In this document: piece by piece, positions 22,711 through 33,797 of the stretch
Position numbering within the stretch: the stretch's first letter is position 1
Layout: each line of letters begins with the position of its first letter
DNA from: Tetragonia tetragonoides
Taxonomy: Eukaryota; Streptophyta; Magnoliopsida; Caryophyllales; Aizoaceae
NCBI GenBank assembly: GCA_038025085.1
Contig: CM076151.1
Span: 7,879,001 to 7,943,000 of the forward strand
DNA length: 64,000 bases
Reading direction: 5' to 3'
The notes under the pieces: generated by a model
Told to the model about the DNA's origin: nothing
The model's database searches: none
The model's input: only the letters and a program-made list of their open reading frames with translations
Position numbers and translations under genes: made by a program

Positions 22711-23676
22711 GTGGTGACCAGTATGGTTAAGTGGAGATTCGAAAATATCTCACACGGTATGGGGATATTGGGATTTTGGGGGGGATGGATGGCAACATCA
22801 TGGCATCATTTTTTTGTTTGTTTTGATTTGAAAGGCTTTTTTTTTTTTTGCTTTTGCCCATTTTGGTCGTGGGTTGGATATTGGGATTGGCCCATTATTT
22901 TATTTTAAAAGGAAACTGAAAATAATGTAGAGAGAAAAAAAGTAGGGGTATATGGGGGAGGTGGAAAGTGTCAAGTTGTGAGATTATTATTATTTTAATA
23001 AAAAAGAAATTTAATTTTGATAAATATATAAATTGAAAAATTGGACATTGAATCAAGTAGACACTAGACATGTCTTGATTTGTTGTTATTATAAAACAAA
23101 TTTTCTTAGTAAAAATAAAAGAGATATAAAAAGTACGAGTCACTCCTGATCATGCACTGTGATTTTGTATATGTTGTTATGAAACTCCATATTACGATAA
23201 TAGATATACTTGTGCATTGACGGCGCCTAAATGGGTAACTAAGTTGAGTTAGCTTAGTGAGCCCTTGGACTCGGTTTGGTCAAAATTGATCTAAAGTTTA
23301 GTTCAAATCGAATTTGAGCCGAGCTCGAGTCAATCATGGCTCAGTGAGGTTAGTTCGATTGGATCAATTGACTTAATATCCCTCTTTTTTTATAATATGA
23401 CCTTAAAATATATTTAAATTTTCATTTTGCATCTATGTTTTTCTTATTTTATAACAGGTAAAGGACCACTTATAGTCAAATTTAATTGCAAATGTTTTAA
23501 TTGGTTTGTTTTTATAACATTTGTCACGGTCAACTTGAATACGAGCCAAGCCATATTGAGTCGAGTCGAACCTGAACTTTAACATTTTCGGGTCAATGAG
23601 CTTAGAGCCAATCGAATTCTAGCATCTGAGTTTTGAGCCGAATTGACTCAGTTCAATTACACCCCTAATTACGCTG
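22711..23676. other. Intergenic DNA with a possible degenerate TIR element
   Basis: No gene is seen. Between about 23,226 and 23,668 the ends (TAAATGGGTAACTAAGTTGAG, and TAGGGGTGTAATTGAACTGAG read from the right) look loosely inverted, and GAGCC/GGCTC phrases recur. It may be an old MITE, but no target duplication is clear. Confidence 0.35.
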
Positions 23677-24866
23677 TATTCCCTCCGCTCCAAATTGAGC
23701 TTCTTGTTTCTTTTTACGCGGTCTAGGAGACAACACTTTGACCATCAATAACTATAATTATATTAATATTAAAATTATAAAAAGTTGATTATGTGAAAGT
23801 ACAATTAAAAATGAATCTAAGAATACTATTTTGATACTCCCTCCGTCCCGGATTCTTCCTTACGTTTTCCTTTTTAGGATGTCCCCCATTCTTCCTTACA
23901 TTACCCATTTTAGCAATTTTTAAGTGGTAAAAAGTCCAGAATACCCTTGCAATTTGTAAGGGACAAAGTCACAAAAACCACCCAACTATTCCCCTTCTCT
24001 CTCTTCAATACCACCCAACCCACATCAGAAATTTCGCACACCCACTCACCCGCCCGGGCTACCACCCACCACCACGGCACCACCACCACCCACCACCGGT
24101 AAACTCTGTCTCTTAGACCTCGCCCCCACCACCTCTACAAACACCGGCGGGCCTTTAGAATCGTTATCATCAGATTTCGGCAAACATAACGGCGATGAAA
24201 ACTCCGATCGTTTCTCTGGCTGATAATCGCCGGAGAGACAAAATCACCGGCGATCCGGCGAGAACTTCCTCTTGAGAGTCGAACTCCAGTAGAATTTATT
24301 ACACCAACGTAAAGACACGATTTCCCAGATCTACCTTTGATTTAAGCACCGTGTTCTTGGACTAGTTTTGTTAATGATTCATCTTCTTCTGGGCTCCATG
24401 TACCTTTAATCTCAGCGATTGATAAAATGTTTTGGTTTTGATTATGGTTTTGATTTCCCATTATTTGTAACAAAACCGTAACATACTAACATTAGAAAGA
24501 TGAAAAGTTGTTTAGGTGAGAGAGAACCAAGGATGAGGGAGCCTGAGATGGGGGTCGGCTTTGAGAGAGGGTTTAGCTCAAATTTTTGATTTTTACTCAA
24601 TTTAGAAAATGGAGGTGTTTGATGTGGGAGAAGTGGCCAATAGATGACTGGTGGTGGGGTTTAGTGGAGATTCAGGAGAGAGAAATAGGGAGAAGAGCCG
24701 AATGGTGAGGCAAGGGCACAATGGGAATCTTTGAAGCCAATTTCAGTTTCCTTGGTATTTGGTCCATTTGATTATGTAAGAATTTGGGACGGAGGGAGTA
24801 TTGTATTTCTTTGACAAATTAAAAGTCAAATTTTGTAATCGCTCAATTTAAAAGGAATGGAGTATA
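23677..24866. mobile_element. Stowaway-like MITE, split by a second MITE
   Basis: The outer element begins TATTCCCTCCGCTCC..AAATTGAGC (from 23,677). It ends with a sequence whose complement is TATACTCCATTCC..AAATTGAGC (to 24,866). Its two halves (23,677-23,836 and 24,799-24,866) are separated by the inner element. The AT-rich left half shares the phrase ACTTTGACCA with the Stowaways at 19.4 and 46.8 kb. Confidence 0.7.
23837..24798. mobile_element. Large Stowaway-like element (962 bp) nested in another
   Basis: Perfect-looking termini CTCCCTCCGTCCC at the left and the complement GGGACGGAGGGAG at the right, with TA on each side (23,835 and 24,799). The next bases also pair (GGATTCTT against AAGAATTTG). 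At 962 bp it is several times the usual Stowaway length. The interior (about 24,030-24,360) is GC-richer than its surroundings, with CCACCACC and CGCCGG phrases, as if host DNA had been captured. I find no long open frame. Confidence 0.75.
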
Positions 24867-26138
24867 ATTTAAATTTATTTTTTAATGCATGCCTCTTTTA
24901 TAGTACAGTATTATCCTATCAATGAAATGCAAAACAAGTGACCACTTTCTTTTCCATTGTGGGATTAGAATATTTGAAAGTGGAAGAATTTTAGGACTCC
25001 AAATACAAAGTACTTTTCCTTTTATTATTTTATCACGGGGTGGGCCATGGAGCCGTGGAGTAGAAATTACGTCGATACTCTCACTAGTCTTCTCTTTGCC
25101 CGAGAACCGAGAAGGCGAGAACTCAAGGCAATAAGATATTTTTCCCTTGGGATGGTCACGTGACAAGGATGTGATTGGATAGAGAGATCTCACAAATATC
25201 TTGACTTGGTGTCTGGGGATAGAGAGAGAGAGAGAGGATATTCTTTTGGGCAGTTGGTTTGGGAGTCTGTGACATGACTGAGATCCTTGAATGTGAACTC
25301 CTGTTTTTTAAATTACAGTTATACCCTCATAGATTTTTTCCACTTTCTTTTATCTTGAGGCCAAACTCGTCATTTCACACATCGTTAGTTGACTTGGACC
25401 TGGCTCAATTTTGGGTAGTATAATTACCAAAACTGGAAAATATGATGTTGCCTGTCTGGCCCGTTTTTTAACAATGGGCCGGTGGTGTATAATTTTTCCG
25501 ACAGCCCATGGGCCTAAACTTAGCTTTGATTATCGACAATATTTGACATGGAATCAATGATGATTGGTGACCGAATTGGGACTTGGGAGTGTTGCTCAAT
25601 TTGCTCATTGGTACTCCAAGGGGACTTCATACCTCAGATTAAATACATACAGTGTGTTATTTTCAAATGAGTCTAACAGGAGTATATGATATGTTTGTAC
25701 GGATTTTAAATGGTTAGATGTCAAATTGAAGTAATGAATTCAGTTAAGTGCAATTCGAATTTTAGATGGTTAGATATCAAATTGAAATAATGAATTCAGT
25801 TTAGTCTCAGTAAGTTTAGCATCTTTTTCGGCTGAAAAAACCGACCGTGATAGCTCCAACATCATGCGTGAGACTATGCGAAACTTGAGTTGGTTATAAT
25901 CCAGTGTGTATATCGTAATGTGATTGCTCTATTGTTGGTGAATTGTAGGCTTTATAACTCTGAAATGTATGAATTTATTTTTGGTTATGATGTCCCTATT
26001 TCCCGTATGATTAATATACCTTTTATACACTTTGCGTTTTTTTGGAAATTTCAACAAATCTCAACTATTTTTAGTTGAATAAGAAAAAATCAACAAATTT
26101 CACAAAACCTGTTTCAACCAACATTGGCCCACATCATG
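24867..26138. other. Intergenic DNA with a short tandem duplication
   Basis: No gene is seen. At 25,703-25,758 and 25,760-25,812 a ~56-bp unit containing GGTTAGATRTCAAATTGAARTAATGAATTCAGT is repeated in tandem. Confidence 0.5.
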
Positions 26139-26449
26139 AAAAAACCTGTTTTTTTTTTTTTTGATACAAAAAAAGTGGGTGCAAGTGAATGGACCAAGGC
26201 ACCCTCTGCTACATCATTCAGATTTTCGTGTTCAATAGCGAATATATCAGACTAGCTGAACAAGCAGCGCAAGCACTGACCCCGTCAACGTAGCACCAAC
26301 AAGGGGTTAGTATAGTTACTAAAAGCTAGCAGACACAAGGCATGGGAGGAATGGGGATTCGAACCCATGACCTTGCCTTACCAAACCACTTAGGAGTAAG
26401 CTTGGAACCACTAGACCACCACCCTTATTGGTCATAAAAAAACCTGTTT
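26139..26449 (-). mobile_element. tRNA-derived SINE, minus strand, with target-site duplication
   Basis: Reading the minus strand, GTGGTGGTCTAGTGGTTCC (box A) is followed by GGGTTCGAATCCCC (box B, near 26,360). An unrelated body follows, then a poly(A) tail (T run at 26,149-26,161 on the plus strand). The flanks share AAAAAACCTGTTT at 26,139-26,151 and 26,437-26,449. The box A/B part is tRNA-like, but no acceptor stem can form, so it is not a tRNA gene. Confidence 0.85.
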
Positions 26450-27319
26450 AGCCCAAAACGAAATCACCGTTTTAACATCATTTGGGAATTTGGATTAGCA
26501 TGATCTGCCTGTCCCTATTAGTGATCACTTCGGCTTCAGCTGACCAGGTCCAAGGATGTGTGTGATGTGCTCCAATCCTCCAAGGATCACCGATAGTCAA
26601 GTCCTTTTAAAGGCCCACAAAACTCTCAAGTGAGCTACTACACTTGACCAATTGGTGTGTAAAGGGGCAAAAAATACGTAAACGGCCCAAGCCTATTGTG
26701 CAAAGTCTACCTTTTGTTCTTTTTTATTTAATAGCCTTACCCTTACCTAGCTTAACCCATCTCGGGTTAATAACTTAGCTCATCTCGGAATGCACTGAGC
26801 TAGGAGGTTTAAATATGTGAGAAAATGATTCAAACAGATTATTGAATAACTTATTGGATTACTCAATCATCCTCCTTTGTTTTGTGCACCTCCTTCGCCC
26901 TTTTTAAAAGTTTTTCTCTTTGGCGAATTGGAAGGCGTTACTAATTTCAAAATGTTTCTTAAAATGATGGACTAAATTGAACTGAACTCCACTTAATACT
27001 AATATGTGAGAGAAAAAGTAGATCACTAAATTGAACTGAACTCATTATTATCGAGTAAGTGAAAAAGAACACACCCTAACCATTATTTTTGAGGATAATA
27101 ATACTAATAAGACTTGATCTAATGTCATATAATGAGTCGTCATAAATACGGCACTACACTATCCACCTCATATTGACATATACGGACATATACGCTAGCA
27201 GTTAGCATATGATCACGATCAACTTCTTTGTTGCCAAAACCATGAAAATATTGTTTTTCTATGATTTTGAACATCCATGGTAATCTAAAGAAGGGATTAT
27301 GGATGGATTTAGGGAAAAC
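26450..27319. other. Intergenic DNA, no gene recognised
   Basis: AT-rich DNA. Around 26,960-27,080 the phrase CTAAATTGAACTGAACTC is duplicated at about 60 bp spacing, followed by a GTGTTCTTTTTCACTTA-like end (inverted), as near 1.2 and 1.6 kb. Confidence 0.4.
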
Positions 27320-27469
27320 TTATCCGGATACTGATACCAGGTTGCGTTTAGAAGTGGCATAAACAAATTGCTTAGCTTGCTCCAAAGTCCAAGTAAAATT
27401 AGGTTGATGGCATATCACTCTCAATCTCTCATCCAACAACAGCAGCAGCAGCAGCAGCAACAACAACAT
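27320..27469 (-). other. Short coding-like frame starting in a CAG/CAA microsatellite
   Basis: From ATG at 27,469 the minus strand encodes a run of about 10 leucines (CTG/TTG repeat, 27,434-27,466). It continues DERLRVICHQPNFTWTLEQA and KQFVYATSKRNL to a stop at 27,320. A donor-like G|GTATCAG follows KRNL, so the end could be an exon boundary. The segment after the leucines looks protein-like but I do not recognise it. Chance is a serious alternative. Confidence 0.3.
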
Positions 27470-27965
27470 CACGTTTTTTTATATTAGCGGCTTCACATTA
27501 AGAAGTTCGCTATATATATATTATCTAATCTTTGTTTCTGGCACTTTCAAATGTTGCTATTGCTAATATTATGCCCAGTTTATCTTCAAAAGCTAAAACT
27601 TTGACTTTGACTTAGTCGTTGATCTCGACCCTCATTTATTATTAGCATAAAAACCTTTTTCAAAAAGAAAAAGCAAAAACTATCACGAATTCAACTATCT
27701 AGTGAAAATTAAACAATTTAAGATCAGGGAGAAACTTCTTGTCATTTGGATTATACCTATCACTTTGAAAAAAGTTTGACAATCTTTATGAAACATGTAC
27801 TTGAGCACAATGTTTAAAATGTAACGCACACGGATGCACAAATATGGGCCATAGGGCGGTTTAATTTCTCTAGTGTTGGGAAGAATGGAAGGATATTATT
27901 TTTTTGGTTTCATAATAGGGATATCCACCATCGATAACCATAACTATCTATCTTTCGATATTAGT

Positions 27966-28100
27966 TTGTAGGCACGTTAAAGGTTCAAAGGATGAGACAA
28001 CTGGTCAAGGAATTTAAAGTTATTTCATACTCAAGGTGAGATTCAAACCCTTAACTTTGATTAGAAATGAATAAAATCCCTATTACTCAACCACGCTCTT
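27966..28100 (-). mobile_element. Degenerate tRNA-derived SINE, copy 1 of a local family
   Basis: On the minus strand, GTGGTTGAGTAATAGGG (box A) is followed by AAGGGTTTGAATCTC (box B), then a shared body ending near GTGCCTACAAA. The same order is seen at 34,721-34,845 and 36,890-37,063. Confidence 0.65.
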
Positions 28101-28356
28101 TAATGAAAGGATATACATTGGAATAGCAAATTCCTTGTCGAGTATTCCCATCTTAACAATCATTAGAGCCTGGTGAGTAGAAGGAATGTGCAAAAGTTCA
28201 ATTAACCACTCCTTGGCTGTAATCTATCTCTTTGATTTAATCCAATTTAATAAAACAACCATTATTTGACTAAGTTCTCCAAATTATATGAAGAAAGCTT
28301 CTATGTAGGATCACCTAATGTCGTGCTGTACATATTTTTGGTCATTGGATGTCTAT
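28101..28356. other. Left flank of the Copia element
   Basis: Unique AT-rich DNA between a SINE relic and the 5' LTR. The five bases before the LTR are TCTAT. Confidence 0.5.
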
Positions 28357-29100
28357 TGTTGGTAATGCAAACATATTTCGGAAGCCATTGTTTAAATTTA
28401 AGTTTGTATTCTTTGGTCTTTTTCTTTTTTGTTTTGGGTGTGTGAAATGTTAGTGTCCCACATTGAAAAACCAAAGAAGTTTTGAAAGGTTTATAACTAA
28501 AGAGCTTCCTTTATTTGTTTGAAGAACTACCCCCTATGGATTGGGCTAGAGTTGGGCTTCCCCACTCGCGCGACACCGCCGCCCGTTCGGTTTGCACGCG
28601 CGTCGCGGTGTGGTGTGGCCCATCTTTTTGCACGAAGTTTATTCGAGAGTCCAATTTTTATGAGACTCTTCGTTTGACAAAGTCCAATCCACGTTTGTAA
28701 GTTTTCGTTTGAGCGCTTCAAACCTATTTGCACGTTCCCTGATTTAACTCCTCCATTATCTCAGTGGGTTATTGAAACTGCCTCCCTTCTTGTTAATAAA
28801 TATCGTTCTTTTCAGCAGTTTTGGTACAGACAGAAATCTTCTTCTCTCCCAAAAATTTTTCTCTCTTGTTCTGAGCATATTTTTCGAGTTTCATCTTCTG
28901 TAAACCGAGTGCACTGTTTACAGAGGCGCTGTGTAACCTTGGGGGACGACGTCTATACTGATTTGCACCGTAATCGGGACGAATTTCGCTTCTAAGGCAG
29001 TGATTACATTCACGCCACAACTTACATTAAATTCATATTCGCCCAACATTCCACAAATATTTTTCTCCTCTTTTGTTTCAGTGACAATTATTTACCAACA
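28357..29100 (+). repeat. 5' LTR of the Copia element
   Basis: 744 bp, TGTTGG...CCAACA. It has a GC-rich segment (CGCGCG, CGCCGCC) near 28,567-28,612. Two TATA-like sites are present (TTAATAAATATCG at about 28,793 and CTATACT at about 28,953). GAATTTCGCTTCTAA at 28,981-28,995 is the complement of the sequence just after this LTR. Confidence 0.93.
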
Positions 29101-29102
29101 AT

Positions 29103-29117
29103 TTAGAAGCGAAATTC
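29103..29117 (+). promoter_or_regulatory. Putative primer-binding site complementary to the element's own LTR
   Basis: TTAGAAGCGAAATTC begins two bases after the LTR, where the primer-binding site should be. It is the exact complement (15 of 15) of LTR positions 28,981-28,995. It does not start with TGG and does not match the initiator-Met tRNA 3' end that most plant Copia elements use. Self-priming, as known for fission-yeast Tf1, is the inference. A stable leader hairpin with another role, or an internal tRNA fragment as primer, are alternatives. Confidence 0.5.
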
Positions 29118-29152
29118 TTTTTATTGTCACTGATTAATTTCCTAACCACAAA

Positions 29153-32100
29153 ATGGCTTTCTCCATCAACAACTTGATCCCTGACCTTTCCAAGATTGAA
29201 CAACTAGATGGCAACAATTACAAACGCTGGTCGCAGAGGATGCTAATCTTCTTTGAACAACTTGATGTTGATTATGTTCTCTTCAACGACCTTCCAAAGG
29301 CCACTGTTGTCGCTAGTTCTGCTGTTGTCACTATTTTGGATACCACTCCGGACCCGAAGAAGGACAAAGGCAAAGCTGTTGATCCAGACCAGGCACTCAA
29401 ATACGAAAAGGATAACAAAACTGCTAGAGGTCAATTACTCAGTCACATGTCGAACCCTGTCTTTGATCTGTTTATCAAAAACAAGTCTGCCAAATCAATA
29501 TGGGAAATGCTGGAGAAAAAGTATGGTGCTGACGATGCTGAAAAACGCAAGTATGTGACTGGAGATTGGCTTCGATTCCAGATGGTAGACAACAAACCAA
29601 TCATGCCTCAAGTTCATGAGTATGAACACCTTGTTGCTGACATACTATTAGAAGGCATGCATATGTGTGAAGTACTGCAAGCCAATGTCCTCATCGAGAA
29701 ACTTCTTGACTCTTGGTCCAACTACCGCAACTCTCTCAAACACAAGAAGAGGGATGTTAAGCTTGAAGAACTGATCAGCCACATGAAGATAGAGGAAGCA
29801 AACAGGCTGAAGGATAAGGGTTCATCTGCTGTCAATGAACTTGCTGTTAAGGCTAACATTGTTGAGTATTCTGTTTCTAAAATTGACAAGTACAACAAGA
29901 ACAATTCTGGAAAACCGAACCAGAAAAAACTAGGAGTCCAAAATAGCAAGTTCGGAATGAAGAAAGGCTCGAAGGAGAAAGGCGGAGGATGCTACGTGTG
30001 TGGCAAACCTGGACACAAGGCATACCAATGCTACAACCGCACTGATGCACCGAAAAACCCCATCAAAAAGGAGAACAACAAACCCCAAGCAAATCTGGTT
30101 GAGGAAGATGAAGTCATTGTTGCTGTTGTCTCCGAAGTGAACCTAGTCGGGAACAAAGTTGAGTGGATTGTTGACACAGGAGCAACCAAACATTTCTGCT
30201 CAAACCAAGAGATGTTCCTGGAGTTTGAAAAGGCTGCTGAAGGTGAACAGGTTTACATGGGTAACTCCAGCAGCTCGGAGGTTTTTGGTAAAGGAAAAAT
30301 TTTACTTAAATTAAATTCTGGAAAAACTTTATCTTTGCAGAATGTCCTGTATGTGCCTTCTCTTCGCAGGAACCTAATCTCTGGTGCTCTCCTTAACAAG
30401 GCAGGGGTGAAGTTAGTTTTTGAAGCTAATAAATTAGTGCTAACTAGAAACGAGGATTTTGTGGGGAAGGGCTACATGTTGGGGGGACTCTTTGTTTTAG
30501 ATTCTGTTGTTGAGTATGTTGTAGCTAATAAAGCTTCCTCTTCTGCTTATTTCATTGAGTCTTATGATATTTGGCATGCTAGATTAGGTCACGTAAATTC
30601 TAGTTCTATAAAACGCATGCAGAACATGAAACTAATTCCTAATCTAGCTAATAATGGACTCGATAAATGTGAAATCTGTGTTGAGGCAAAGTATGTAAAG
30701 AAACATTTTAAGTCTGTAACCGAAAGGAAAACTGAACTGTTAGAATTAATTCATTCGGACTTAGCAGACTTTAAGAACACAGAAAGCAGAAGTGGTAAAC
30801 ACTATTACGTTACTTTTGTAGATGACCATTCGAGATATACTAAAGTATATCTTCTTCGAACTAAAGATGAGGCAGAATATTTTTTTTTTGATCTTTAAAG
30901 CCGAAGTAGAAAATCAGTTAGACCGTAAGATTAAAAGACTTAGGTCCGATAAGGGTGGAGAATATGGTACAAACTTCCTTAAGGATGTATGTGAGAAAAA
31001 CGAGATTATCCATGAGACGTCACCCCCTTATACTCCACAATCAAATCGAGTAGCTGAACGAAAAAACAGAACACTTAAGGACATGATGAATGCAATGTTA
31101 ATTAGTTCTGGTTTATCCAGTGAAATGTGGGGGGAGGCTATACTTTCTGCAAACCATGTTCTTAATAGAGTACCTCATAAAAAATTAGACAAGACCCCTT
31201 ACGAACTTTGGAAGGGCTACGCGCCCAACCTTAAATACTTGAGAGTGTGGGGGTGTTTAGCTAAAGTTGGGTTACCTGACTTTAAGCGTAAAAACATTGA
31301 ACCTAAGACTATTGATGCTATTTTTGTTGGATATGCTGAAAATAGTGCTGCATACAGATTTCTATGTCTTTCTGATCGTTCTATGTGTGAATCAAAAGGT
31401 GCTGAATTTTTCGAGAATGTATTTCCATTAAAGAAAACTGTTGTTTCCCATGAGAATGTACCTGCTGGTTTCGCATCTTCTTTTGTGTCTGTGTCTCCCT
31501 CCGTTGTTCCTAATACTGTAAGTGAACCTAGGAGGAGTAAAAGGCGTAGAACGGAAACCAATTTTGGTCCCGACTTTGTGACATCCCTTTTAGTAGAACT
31601 CACAGATGTTAATAAACTAGATGAACTAATTGTGTGTCTTCACATGTTAGAGGATGATCCTAAGACATATGAAGAAGCTGTGAGTTCTATAAACGCTAGT
31701 TTTTGGAAAGATGCTGTTAATAGTGAGATAGAGTCGATAATGTCTAATCACACTTGGGAACTAGTAGACTTGCCTAAAGGTAGTAAAGCAATTGGTTGTT
31801 AGTGGATCTTTAAGAAGAAACTTAAAACAGATGGTACTGTGGAAAGATTTAAGGCAAGACTTGTGATTAAAGGGTTCACACAAAAATTTGGTGTAGACTT
31901 CTTTTATACATACTCACCTGTAACTAAGATCGCCACTATTCGTGCTTTATTTGCTTTGGCCTCTATTCATGATTTAATTATTCAACAAATGGATGTTAAA
32001 ATGGCCTTTTTAAATGGTGACTTAGAAGAAGAAATTTATATGGTGCAACCTCTAGGATTTGTAGTTGCTGGACAAGAGCAAAAAGTATGTAGGCTTAAGA

Positions 32101-33194
32101 AGTCTCTGTATGGTCTAAAACAAGCCCCAAAAAAGTGGTTTGAAAAGTTTCATAAAACTATTCTTGATTTTGGGTTTGTAGCTAATGGGTGTGACACTTG
32201 TGTGTACTCAAAGATGTTTGGTAAAGATTGTGTGATTATTTGCCTGTATGTCGATGACATGTTATTGTTTGGTACACACATAGATGTTATAAATGAAACT
32301 AAGAGTTTTTTGTCCTCTCGTTTTGAAATGAAAGACTTAGTTGAAGTAGATGTAATTTTTGGTGTTAAGGTCATAAAACACCATAAAGGCTTCACTTTGT
32401 CTCAATCACATTACGTAGAGAAAATATTCAAAAAGTTTAATAGCTTTGATGTCGTGCCAGTAAAAACTCCATATGATGCTAGCATACCTTTATGTAAAAA
32501 TAAAGGAAATAGTGTATCACAACCTGAATATGCTAAAATAATTGGAAGTTTAATGTTTCTAATGAATTACACTCGACCCGATATTGCTTATGCTGTAAGT
32601 AGATTTAGTCGTTATACCCATAACCCCAGTAGAGATCATTGGATTGCTCTTAGGAGACTTTTAAAATACCTAAAAGGTACCTTTGATTGGGGATTACACT
32701 TTGTTGGGTATCCCGGGGTTTTAGAGGGGTATTGTGATGCTAATTGGGTAACCGATAACGACGAGGTGAGCTCCACTAGTGGATATGTATTTACATTAGG
32801 TGGTGCTGCAATATCTTGGAAGTCTGCTAAACAGACTTGTATAGCTCGATCCACTATGGAATCCGAGTTTATAGCACTTGACTTAGCGGGTCAAGAGGCT
32901 GAGTGGTTAAGAAATTTACTGGCTGATGTCCCATTGTGGGGGAGACCAACTCCCCCAGTTTCTCTACTTTGTGACTCACAGTCTGCCATGTGTGTTGCCA
33001 AGAACAAATTTTATAATGGCAAGAAAAGACATATTCGAATTAGACATGAAGCTGTGAGGTTATTAATTGAGACAAGCGTACTCACTATGGAGTATGTTAG
33101 GTCCGAGAGGAACATAGCAGATCCATTAACTAAAGGACTAAGTAGAAAAGTGGTCCTAGATTCGTCGAGGGGAATGGGGCTAAAGCCTTGCTAG
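29153..33194 (+). pseudogene. Copia gag-pol polyprotein gene, disrupted
   Basis: From ATG 29,153: gag (start MAFSINNLIPDLSKIEQLDG), zinc knuckle CYVCGKPGHKAYQC (about 29,990-30,031), and protease DTGA (WIVDTGATKHFC, about 30,165). Next come the pre-integrase HxxxC zinc segment (WHARLGHV, then CEICVEAK) and the integrase core (HSDLADF, VDDHSRYTKVY). In a run of ten T at 30,880-30,889 the frame shifts, and the first frame ends at 30,898. The rest of integrase (SDKGGEY, then PPYTPQSN and AERKNRT) continues in another frame. TAG at 31,800-31,802 interrupts the start of reverse transcriptase where the family has a sense codon. The RT then runs on with [11 protein letters not shown], the YVDDM catalytic motif (about 32,248) and RNase H (CDSQSAM, then RHIRIRHE) to 33,194. 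An enzyme cannot be made from this copy as it stands. Confidence 0.93.
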
Positions 33195-33309
33195 ATGAGG
33201 AATCCGTGGTTGACACCCATCTTGTTTATGCAAGAATAGTGGTCAAAAGAAGCCGTGGAAAGACTCATATTTGTACACTTCTTCCCATTCCTATGACATA
33301 TGTACATAT

Positions 33310-33490
33310 GAGGTTGAGCGTTAAGCTCTTAATGAATTCATAGCCCTAATGTTGGGTGATCCTATTTGAGACGGACTTGATGGATTCACCGTTGATTTGA
33401 GAGGTTGAGCATATTTAATGCACTTAATGATTTCATAGCCCTTATTTGGGTGGTCTATGTATTGAGATAGACTTGATGAAGTCACCTACG
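33310..33490 (+). repeat. ~91-bp tandem duplication between pol and the 3' LTR
   Basis: GAGGTTGAGC starts units at 33,310 and 33,401. Each unit continues ..TTAATGAWTTCATAGCCCT..TTGGGTG..GAGAYRGACTTGATGRATTCACC. It lies in the untranslated 3' part of the element. Confidence 0.75.
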
Positions 33491-33797
33491 TGCGTGTGAA
33501 GGGTTGGCCTCCTTCTATGAAAGACTACGGACTGTCTTTCTTGAGCACTCATGAGCATCCCAAGGATACTTGGCTATTGTATGTTGCTTTTATCGCGGAA
33601 CTCGTAAATTCTAAGGTGAGATATGTGTTATTAGGATTTGTTCTCAAATCGTGGAAGTTCCAGATTCGTTCACTTCCGTGATGAGGGAACTACCTAATTT
33701 TCGCTATGTGTTGGTTAAATTGTAAGACACCAACATTTAAGTGTCAAACCTTTCCTATGCTCAGAACCATTGTTTTTCGTTTGCATTAGTGGGGGAT

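Noticed and set aside
26340..26430. tRNA-like sequence on the minus strand
   Set aside because: Box A and B are good, but no acceptor stem forms and a poly(A) tail with target duplication follows, so it is a SINE head.
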